A stretch of 6,221 nucleotides of DNA from an uncultured bacterium (GTDB lineage Bacteria > Eisenbacteria > RBG-16-71-46 > CAIMUX01), in assembly GCA_946886185.1 (NCBI GenBank), contig CAMPIC010000189.1:1-6221 (forward strand), read 5' to 3'. Made by a program: the position numbers and the translations under genes. The number at the start of each line of letters is the position of its first letter. Position 1 is the stretch's first letter. Below the pieces are notes generated by a model. The model was not told the origin of the DNA. It made no database searches and worked only from the letters and a program-made list of their open reading frames with translations. Shown piece by piece: positions 1-6,221 of this stretch.

Positions 1-278
1 ACACACACTGGACGCGCATGGGCCCGCGCCTCGGCTTCACGCGCCGCGCCATTGCCGATCGCAAGATGGCGGCGGAGATCACCGCTTCGCTCCGCGCGAT
101 CGATCCAATCGATCCGCTCCGGTTCGACTTTCCGATCTGCCACGTCGGAATACGCGGCCACTGTCCCGCGGCGCTCTCGGTCACGCACTGCATGGCGTGT
201 CCGCTCGCGCCGGTCTGCGCCACCGGATCGCGCCGAATCGCGAAGCGGCTCGCGCGAACACGGTTCGCCTCTGGTTGA
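1..278 (+). CDS. 3' end of a TIGR02757/DUF2400-like Fe-S HhH-GPD-type protein (partial)
   Basis: This is the last ~91 codons of a gene that begins before the window. The frame is open from base 3 to the TGA at 276-278. It opens with THWTRMGPRLGFTRR, which resembles the segment of HhH-GPD DNA glycosylases and TIGR02757/DUF2400 proteins that reads like LDTHV-R-LGL. Bases 1-2 (AC) would complete an Asp codon if the missing base is G, so the catalytic-type Asp may sit exactly at the edge. Next come ITASLRAIDP and DPLRFDF, typical of DUF2400 proteins. A cysteine cluster follows (C-x7-C-x8-C-x2-C-x5-C). Its last four cysteines resemble the [4Fe-4S] loop of MutY/Nth (C-x6-C-x2-C-x5-C). The tail is short and basic. 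Family assignment rests on remembered motifs; biochemical function is unknown. The in-frame ATG at 18 is internal, not a start. Confidence 0.72.
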   Translation, partial: THWTRMGPRLGFTRRAIADRKMAAEITASLRAIDPIDPLRFDFPICHVGIRGHCPAALSVTHCMACPLAPVCATGSRRIAKRLARTRFASG

Positions 279-303
279 GAGGGTCCGGTCGACCGAGTAG
301 ACT
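275..303 (+). promoter_or_regulatory. Putative sigma-70 promoter of lysS
   Basis: TTGAGA at 275-280 matches 5 of 6 bases of the -35 consensus. TAGACT at 298-303 matches 4 of 6 of the -10 consensus. The spacer is exactly 17 bases. Transcription would start near 310, giving a ~15-base leader that still contains the GAGGAG ribosome site at 314-319. The -35 overlaps the stop codon of the upstream gene. The spacer contains the perfect 10-base palindrome CGGTCGACCG (286-295). lysS could instead be read from an upstream promoter. Confidence 0.4.
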
Positions 304-324
304 GGTCGTTTCCGAGGAGAGCTG

Positions 325-1830
325 ATGAAGAAAGCGCTGATTCAGACGCGGATCGAGAAGGCTCGGCGGCTGCGAGAGTTGGGAGTCGAGCCGTATCCCT
401 ATTCCTTTACGCGCACACATACCACATCCGAATTGCTGGAAGACTTCGACGCGCGCATCGGAGGAGAGCCGGTGGCCGTGGCCGGGCGCGTGCTCGCGCT
501 CCGTCCCATGGGCAAGGTCACTTTCGCCCATGTGCAGGACTCCACGGGCAAGATCCAACTCTTCTTCCGCAAGGATGATCTGCCCGAGGTGGTGTGGAGC
601 GCGCTCGATCTGATCGATCTGGGAGATTTGATCGGCGTCCCGGGCACTGCGATGCGCACGCGCACGGGCGAGGCCACCATTCAGGCGACGTCGTGCACCG
701 TCCTCGCGAAAGCGATCCGCCCGCTGCCGGTGGTCAAAGAAAAGGACGGACAGAAGTTCGATGCCTGGGAAGACACCGGCAACCGCTATCGGCGGCGGCA
801 CCTCGACCTGATTCTCAATCCGGAGCGGAGGCGCGTCTTCGAAATCCGCGCCCGCGTCGTGCGCGCCTGCCGCGCGTTCCTCGACGAGCGCGGTTTTCTC
901 GAAGTGGAGACCCCGGTTCTACAATCGATTTACGGAGGGGCCATGGCGCGTCCCTTCGTCACGCACCACAACGCGCTCGATTTGCAGCTCTACCTCCGCA
1001 TCGCGCTCGAGCTGCCGCTCAAGAAGCTCCTCGTCGGAGGAATGGAGCGGGTCTACGAGATCGGGCACGTATTCCGGAACGAAGGAATCGATCGTTCGCA
1101 CAGTCCCGAGTTCACGATGTTGGAGTTCTACTGGGCGTACGCCGACTATCACGAGGCGATGGACCTGGTGGAAGCGATGCTGCGTCATGTCTTGGAGGAA
1201 GCGACCGGCTCGCTCCAGGTCGAGTGGGACGGACGCTCCCTCGATTTTTCGAAGCCGTTTCCGCGGCGGCGCATGGTCGACCTGATCCAGGAAGCGACGG
1301 GGCTGGATCCGCTTCACGACTCCGAGGAAAAACTGCGCGAGAAACTGATCGATGCGCGCGAGGCGATCCCCGCTTATGCGGCGCGCGGCCACCTCATCGA
1401 GGCGCTCTTCGACCACTTCGTCCAACCGTCGCTCTTCCAGCCGGTTTTCGTGACCGATCATCCGCGGGCGATCTCTCCTCTCGCCAAGGTCCATCGGAAC
1501 GAACCGGAGCTGGTGGAGCGATTCGAGATTTTCATCGGAGGGGTCGAATTCGGGAACGCGTTCAGCGAGCTCAACGATCCGGTCGATCAACGCGCCCGTT
1601 TCGAGGAACAGGCCAAGCAGCGCGAGCACGGCAACCTCGAGGCGCAAGTGCTCGACGAAGAGTTCCTGGAAGCGATCGAGCACGGGATGCCGCCGGCGGC
1701 CGGAGTCGGAATCGGAATCGATCGCCTGGCCATGCTGGCGGCCGGCGTGCACAGCCTTCGAGACATCCTGCTGTTCCCGCAGATGCGTCCGGAAGAAGGA
1801 CGGCTCGAGGATGAAGCGGACGACGAGTGA
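325..1830 (+). CDS. lysS: Lysine--tRNA ligase, class II (LysRS)
   Basis: A cytoplasmic enzyme that charges tRNA-Lys with lysine using ATP. The 501-residue length is normal for bacterial LysS. An N-terminal OB-fold anticodon-binding domain spans about residues 50-140 (VAVAGRVLALRPMGK, then HVQDSTGKIQLFF). The class II catalytic domain follows. Motif 1 lies around 185-199 (FLDERGFLEVETPVL). Motif 2 is VYEIGHVFRNEGID, from about 243, followed by HSPEFTMLEFYWAY. FSELNDPVDQRARF is the LysRS-type segment before motif 3. Motif 3 is GVGIGIDRLAML at about 460-471. The protein ends with RDILLFPQMRPEEG and a short acidic tail. The ATG at 325 is supported by GAGGAG at 314-319, five bases upstream. All signature motifs look intact, and I see no frameshift. 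The class I LysRS is unrelated and excluded. AsnRS/AspRS are unlikely given the LysRS-specific GGAMARPF and EFGNAFSELND segments. Confidence 0.97.
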   Translation: MKKALIQTRIEKARRLRELGVEPYPYSFTRTHTTSELLEDFDARIGGEPVAVAGRVLALRPMGKVTFAHVQDSTGKIQLFFRKDDLPEVVWSALDLIDLGDLIGVPGTAMRTRTGEATIQATSCTVLAKAIRPLPVVKEKDGQKFDAWEDTGNRYRRRHLDLILNPERRRVFEIRARVVRACRAFLDERGFLEVETPVLQSIYGGAMARPFVTHHNALDLQLYLRIALELPLKKLLVGGMERVYEIGHVFRNEGIDRSHSPEFTMLEFYWAYADYHEAMDLVEAMLRHVLEEATGSLQVEWDGRSLDFSKPFPRRRMVDLIQEATGLDPLHDSEEKLREKLIDAREAIPAYAARGHLIEALFDHFVQPSLFQPVFVTDHPRAISPLAKVHRNEPELVERFEIFIGGVEFGNAFSELNDPVDQRARFEEQAKQREHGNLEAQVLDEEFLEAIEHGMPPAAGVGIGIDRLAMLAAGVHSLRDILLFPQMRPEEGRLEDEADDE

Positions 1831-1889
1831 TCCCTTCCGCTCAGTTGCCGGCGCAGCCCCGCTTGAATGGCGTCGTCCCTGACCGCCGC

Positions 1890-1920
1890 CGGACCGAGAT
1901 GACCGGGCTGGCACGGTCCG
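1890..1920 (+). repeat. Inverted repeat CGGACCG-N17-CGGTCCG upstream of the enhancer-binding protein gene
   Basis: Perfect 7-base arms lie at 1890-1896 and 1914-1920, in the 106-base gap after lysS. The dyad ends 16 bases before the next ATG and just before its ribosome site (GGGGAG, 1925-1930). It could be an operator, a weak hairpin at the end of the lysS transcript, or chance. No T-run follows, so it is not a classical intrinsic terminator. The right arm overlaps a sigma-54 -24-like string, CTGGCACGG (1908-1916). Confidence 0.4.
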
Positions 1921-1936
1921 TGACGGGGAGCGAACC

Positions 1937-2947
1937 ATGAAAGAGTCCCCCGACAAGCAGGCTTCCGCGGTGATCGACGATCAGTCGGAGTACATCGTCG
2001 GCGCCTCCGATGCCATGAAGCGGGTCTTGCGTCTGGCCGAGAAAATTGCGCCCACCGAGACGACCGTCCTCATCACCGGCGAGAGCGGCACCGGGAAGGA
2101 GAAGATCGCGCGCTTCATCCACCTCCAGAGCGCGCGCGCCCGGTATCCGTTCCTCGCGGTCAACGCCGCCGCCATTCCGGAAGGTTTGATCGAGAGCGAG
2201 CTCTTCGGTCACGTGCGCGGAGCCTTCACCGACGCGCGCGACCGCAAGCGCGGATTCTTCGAGCTGGCGGATCGAGGCACGCTGTTCCTCGACGAGATCG
2301 CGGAGACCTCCGGCTCGGTCCAGGTCCGGCTGCTGCGCGCCCTCCAGGAGCGCGAGATCCGCCCGATCGGGGCCGATGCGGTCATCAAGATCGATGTCCG
2401 CATCATCGCCGCGACCAATCGAGATCTGCGCGAGGCGATGCAGGAGGGACGGTTCCGCGAGGATTTGTTCTATCGGCTGAACGTCTTCCGCATCCATCTG
2501 CCCCCTCTGCGGGAGCGGAAGGAGGACATCCCGTATCTCGCGGAGTATTTCGTGAGGCTCTACGCGGAGAGAAACCGCAAGCCGGTCGAGGGAATCAGCG
2601 ATCGAGCGATGGGCTATCTCCTCAACTACGAGTATCCCGGAAACATCCGTGAGCTCGAGAACGCGATGGAGCGCGCCGTCACTCTGGTCGAGACCCCGCG
2701 GATTCAACCGGTGGACCTTCCTCCCGAGATTTTCGAAGGAGGGATTCCGCTCCTCACCGGAGGTAGCGGCGGCGACGGATTTCCCGACAACCTCACTCTG
2801 GAAGAGCTGGAGAGGCGCTACATCCTCCGCGTCCTCGCCAAGACGGGCGGCAACATGACCAAGGCCGCGCGGAGTCTGGGAATCTCCCGGTCCACGCTCT
2901 GGCGGAAGGTCGGCAAGTACGGCATCGCGGTCGACGGGCATCGCTGA
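1937..2947 (+). CDS. Sigma-54-dependent enhancer-binding protein, AAA+ and Fis-HTH only
   Basis: A DNA-binding AAA+ ATPase that remodels sigma-54 RNA polymerase at -24/-12 promoters. Only ~20 residues precede the AAA+ domain, so there is no receiver, PAS or GAF sensor; the layout is like PspF. Walker A is GESGTGKE at 48-55. The sigma-54 contact loop at 95-100 reads GAFTDA instead of GAFTGA. Walker B is LFLDE at 116-120, and sensor I is AATN at 158-161. The arginine-finger region is FREDLFYRLN at 173-182. Sensor II is YPGNIRELEN at 233-242. A Gly-rich linker (268-281) leads to a Fis-type helix-turn-helix at about 285-328 (NMTKAARSLGISRSTLWRK). The ATG at 1937 follows GGGGAG at 1925-1930. The frame is closed by a TGA at 1880-1882 with no earlier good start, so no N-terminal domain has been missed. 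The target genes cannot be read from the sequence. dnaK lies downstream on the same strand. Confidence 0.95.
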   Translation: MKESPDKQASAVIDDQSEYIVGASDAMKRVLRLAEKIAPTETTVLITGESGTGKEKIARFIHLQSARARYPFLAVNAAAIPEGLIESELFGHVRGAFTDARDRKRGFFELADRGTLFLDEIAETSGSVQVRLLRALQEREIRPIGADAVIKIDVRIIAATNRDLREAMQEGRFREDLFYRLNVFRIHLPPLRERKEDIPYLAEYFVRLYAERNRKPVEGISDRAMGYLLNYEYPGNIRELENAMERAVTLVETPRIQPVDLPPEIFEGGIPLLTGGSGGDGFPDNLTLEELERRYILRVLAKTGGNMTKAARSLGISRSTLWRKVGKYGIAVDGHR

Positions 2948-3130
2948 CCAAAGGCTGGTCTGCGGTTTCAGCCAAGGATCGTCCGTCCTGACGTTCGGGC
3001 AATGCACATCGGCAGTTCCGCGCCGCTTCTCCAACGCCGATCGCTACCCGTGAAGCGTTCCATTTCAGGACATTCGGACTGTTTCAAAAGGGGACACTGC
3101 AGGCAGCCGCCATTCCGCCGCCTCGTGCAT

Positions 3131-3163
3131 CCAAGATGTAAGCATTTATAGTGAAATATCTTA
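3131..3163 (+). promoter_or_regulatory. AT-rich patch with -10-like TATAGT
   Basis: About 27 % G+C over 33 bases, in strong contrast to the surroundings. It includes TATAGT at 3147-3152, which matches 5 of 6 bases of the sigma-70 -10 box. The positions 16-18 bases further upstream do not resemble TTGACA, so a standard promoter is incomplete. AAGAT (3133-3137) and ATCTT (3158-3162) form a weak dyad around it. It may be an easily melted promoter region or a regulator site for dnaK, about 140 bases before the gene. Confidence 0.3.
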
Positions 3164-3200
3164 GCCAGCATTGGCCAGCCGCGCTCGCGGGTTCCCGCTC

Positions 3201-3217
3201 TTGGCACGCGGATTTGT
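3201..3217 (+). promoter_or_regulatory. Possible sigma-54 promoter of dnaK (good -24, poor -12)
   Basis: TTGGCACG at 3201-3208 matches the sigma-54 -24 consensus (YTGGCACG) exactly. The -12 GC is expected at 3215-3216, but the sequence there reads TG within TTTGT, so the second half is weak. If used, transcription would start near 3228, giving a ~65-base leader for dnaK. The enhancer-binding protein gene just upstream makes this worth recording. It could still be a chance match. Confidence 0.25.
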
Positions 3218-3282
3218 CCCAGCCCGGCAGATCAATTTGGACGGAGCCTGGAAGCCTCCACGAAACGACGGCCCGAGCCTAA

Positions 3283-3289
3283 GGAAGGA
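3283..3289 (+). promoter_or_regulatory. Ribosome binding site that fixes the dnaK start
   Basis: GGAAGGA lies five to six bases before the ATG at 3294. The same frame is open further upstream to an ATG at 3171, which would add 41 residues. That extension has no family counterpart, is rich in Arg and Pro, and would have to be read from the promoter region. The site and the conserved start [14 protein letters not shown] both select 3294. Confidence 0.85.
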
Positions 3290-3293
3290 ACAC

Positions 3294-5219
<1,926 letters not shown>

Positions 5220-5266
5220 GTCGGACTCCGCGGGATCGGCTCGCGCGCCCAATCTGAACGGTTCGA

Positions 5267-5300
5267 GCGGGACCAGTTCCCCTTGCGGAATTGGTCCCGT
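5267..5300 (+). repeat. Strong hairpin between dnaK and grpE
   Basis: The arms CGGGACCAGTTCC (5268-5280) and GGAATTGGTCCCG (5287-5299) pair over 13 positions with a single G-U. The six-base loop is CCTTGC. One more G-U pair (5267/5300) can be added. It begins about 48 bases after the dnaK stop and ends 84 bases before grpE. The downstream bases are not a T-run, so it is not a standard intrinsic terminator. It may protect the 3' end of dnaK mRNA, cause partial termination or processing, or be a protein-binding site. Confidence 0.75.
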
Positions 5301-5384
5301 CCCGTTGCAGGGTCCGCGAAGACCGGGCAATTCGTTCCGCCCTTCCCGAGAGCCGGACGGGCTCCAGAGAAAGGAACCCACCCC

Positions 5385-5972
5385 ATGAGCAGCGACAAAG
5401 AGCGCGAATGGACGACCGAGATCGGTCTGGACCGAGATGGCTCCGCGTACGAGGAGAGGCCCTCGGACCGGCGCACGGCCGAGGACCGATTTCCCGCCAA
5501 TGAGGTCGAGGCTCCGCGGGAGGAGGGGGCAAGCGAAGATCTCGCAAATCGATACCTGGATCAGCTTCAGAGGTTGAAGGCGGAGTTCGATAACTACCGG
5601 AAGAGGATAGCCCGAGAGAAGGAAGGCTGGTGGCGCGAGTCGCGCGCTTCCGTCCTGAGCGAGCTGCTTCCGGTGGTGGACGACGTGAAGCGGGCCCGCG
5701 CGTTCTCGCAACGCGCCGAGACGCTCGACCCTTCCGGACTCGTGCTCATTCTCAAGAATTTCGCAACGGCGATGAGCAAACTGGGTCTGGAAGAGATGGA
5801 CACCTCGCCAGGAACCGGGTTCGATCCAGAGCTGCACGAAGCGGTGTTAGCCGTACCTTCGGAGGTCGGCGAAGGGCGCATCGTGGAAACGGTCGAACCA
5901 GGATACCTGTTCGAAGGACAGATCCTTCGTCGAGGCAAGGTCACCGTCTCCTCCGGTTCCCCACCGGAGTAG
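5385..5972 (+). CDS. grpE: GrpE, nucleotide exchange factor for DnaK
   Basis: A cytoplasmic dimeric co-chaperone that releases ADP from DnaK. The 195-residue length is normal. The first ~48 residues are charged and probably disordered. A long helix/coiled coil runs from about 50 to 90 and carries the family signature LKAEFDNYRKR (64-74). LLPVVDDVKRA follows at 95-105, where many GrpEs have LDNLERA. The C-terminal beta domain that contacts DnaK runs from about 135 to 190. It contains FDPELHEAV (146-154) and PGYLFEGQILRRGKVTVS (172-189). ATG 5385 is preceded by AAAGGAA at 5370-5376. The frame is open for 34 more codons to an ATG at 5283, but those codons run through the intergenic hairpin and look non-coding. 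The order dnaK-grpE differs from the common hrcA-grpE-dnaK order. Co-transcription with dnaK is likely, and the next gene starts four bases after its stop. Confidence 0.96.
   Translation: MSSDKEREWTTEIGLDRDGSAYEERPSDRRTAEDRFPANEVEAPREEGASEDLANRYLDQLQRLKAEFDNYRKRIAREKEGWWRESRASVLSELLPVVDDVKRARAFSQRAETLDPSGLVLILKNFATAMSKLGLEEMDTSPGTGFDPELHEAVLAVPSEVGEGRIVETVEPGYLFEGQILRRGKVTVSSGSPPE
5966..5969 (+). promoter_or_regulatory. Ribosome binding site inside the grpE tail, for a TTG start
   Basis: GGAG lies within the last codons of grpE, seven bases before TTG 5977. No ATG exists in that frame anywhere downstream in the window. The next alternative, GTG at 6019, is less well placed. The arrangement implies translational coupling with grpE. 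Confidence 0.55.
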
Positions 5973-5976
5973 TCGA

Positions 5977-6221
5977 TTGTCTACAGATAGCCTGACCAAG
6001 GACAAGCGCCCCCTGGAAGTGAGGATCCTCGTCTCCGGACGGGATCCTGGCCTGCCCCTCTGGGTGCGCAAGGGTCTGGATGGCATCGCCTACCGGGCCG
6101 AGTTCATCGAGTCGCTCCCGGAGTCCAATCGCTTTTCCGATTCGGATTTCCGTCCTGATCTCGCCTTGATCGACGAAGAGAGCTCCGCGGAGTTTCCTAC
6201 CCGCCTGCGCGGGTTCAAGGA
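5977..6221 (+). CDS. Unidentified protein, possibly receiver-like at its start (partial)
   Basis: The frame is open from TTG 5977 to the window end: 81 full codons plus two bases, with no stop. The codon composition matches the neighbours. I do not recognise the protein. After ~12 polar residues comes the strand-like LEVRILVSG (13-21), then an amphipathic stretch LPLWVRKGLDG (26-36), then PDLALIDEE (60-68). The spacing from the end of the first strand to D66 (about 46 residues) resembles that between the acidic pair and the phosphoacceptor Asp in CheY-like receivers. However, S20-G21 stand where the acidic pair should be. If this is a receiver, it is degenerate. No DnaJ signature (J domain, HPD) is present in the visible part. 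The four-base gap after grpE and the GGAG at 5966-5969 suggest the same operon. Confidence 0.7.
   Translation, partial: MSTDSLTKDKRPLEVRILVSGRDPGLPLWVRKGLDGIAYRAEFIESLPESNRFSDSDFRPDLALIDEESSAEFPTRLRGFK

Larger units (their letters stand above)
2948..3293 (+). other. 346-base non-coding gap upstream of dnaK
   Basis: No convincing gene is present on either strand. After the stop codon there are only short, competing hairpins: GACCA/TGGTC at 2946-2950 and 2956-2960, and GGCTG/CAGCC at 2953-2957 and 2969-2973. Neither is followed by a T-run. CGCTTC (3024-3029) pairs with GAAGCG (3052-3057) across a long loop. An AT-rich patch lies at 3131-3163, and GCCA-GCAT-TGGC at 3164-3175. The dyad GCGGG-TT-CCCGC at 3187-3198 directly precedes a sigma-54 -24-like element. 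No CIRCE operator (TTAGCACTC-N9-GAGTGCTAA) and no clear sigma-32 promoter was found by eye. The gap is long enough to hold the dnaK promoter and an upstream activator site. Confidence 0.6.

Noticed and set aside
99..119. Tandem ATCGATCC repeats
   Set aside because: They encode the IDPIDP stretch of the first protein, where DP-DP is expected in the family.
2946..2973. Hairpins just after the activator gene as an intrinsic terminator
   Set aside because: Stems are only five bases, mutually exclusive, and not followed by a T-run.
919..3034. Long minus-strand frames (345 and 397 codons) antisense to lysS and the activator gene
   Set aside because: Same codon-bias shadow effect; compositionally odd and without recognisable motifs.
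3080..3096. TGT-N11-ACA dyad about 110 bases before the -24-like element, a possible activator site
   Set aside because: Only three bases match per arm; the distance is right for an activator site, but the match is expected by chance.
3083..3096. TCAAAAGGGGACA-like string resembling sequences seen near some REP-type transposons
   Set aside because: A single short occurrence, no repeat partner, no transposase and no terminal structure in the window.
2968..3207. 79-codon minus-strand frame with a cysteine cluster (C-x4-C-x7-C-x2-C-x6-C) in the gap before dnaK
   Set aside because: Only a few cysteines in an otherwise random-looking sequence, no ribosome site seen, and it overlaps the probable dnaK promoter region. 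Would be reconsidered if the translation is conserved in relatives.
3171..3293. 41-residue N-terminal extension of DnaK from ATG 3171
   Set aside because: Not found in the family, and the ribosome site and conserved start both point to 3294.
5283..5384. 34-residue N-terminal extension of GrpE from ATG 5283
   Set aside because: It would begin inside the intergenic hairpin and reads as non-coding; AAAGGAA supports ATG 5385.

Overview
The window comes from a GC-rich bacterial chromosome (by eye well over 60 % G+C, with strong G/C preference at third codon positions). All supported genes lie on the + strand and are housekeeping or regulatory; I see no mobile element, tRNA, rRNA or CRISPR array. 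The DnaK carries the nucleotide-binding-domain segment typical of Gram-negative (diderm) DnaKs. An enhancer-binding protein implies that the cell uses sigma-54. Together with the first gene (a TIGR02757/DUF2400-like protein), this suggests a deltaproteobacterium/Myxococcota-like or neighbouring diderm lineage. That placement is an inference from gene content, not from a phylogeny.

Layout: (1) bases 1-278 are the 3' end of a gene for an Fe-S, HhH-GPD-like protein of the TIGR02757/DUF2400 type. (2) A 46-base gap holds a plausible sigma-70 promoter with a palindrome in its spacer, followed by lysS (325-1830), a complete class II lysyl-tRNA synthetase. (3) After 106 bases containing an inverted repeat comes a 336-residue sigma-54 enhancer-binding protein (1937-2947) made only of the AAA+ and Fis-type HTH domains, with GAFTDA in place of GAFTGA. 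(4) A 346-base non-coding gap (2948-3293) contains an AT-rich patch and a good -24-type sigma-54 half-element. (5) dnaK follows (3294-5219), then a 165-base spacer with a strong 14-pair hairpin, then grpE (5385-5972). (6) Four bases later an unidentified gene begins with TTG (5977) and runs off the window; its start has the outline of a degenerate receiver fold.

How the genes fit together: DnaK and GrpE form the core of the Hsp70 cycle (chaperone plus nucleotide exchange factor). They are probably co-transcribed in the order dnaK-grpE, with the hairpin between them able to alter their ratio. No hrcA, CIRCE operator or obvious sigma-32 promoter is visible, and the nearest regulator is the receiver-less enhancer-binding protein. 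A link between that regulator and chaperone expression is the most interesting testable idea here, but the promoter evidence is incomplete because the -12 half is poor. Otherwise the region looks ordinary, and I do not see a clearly new multi-gene system.
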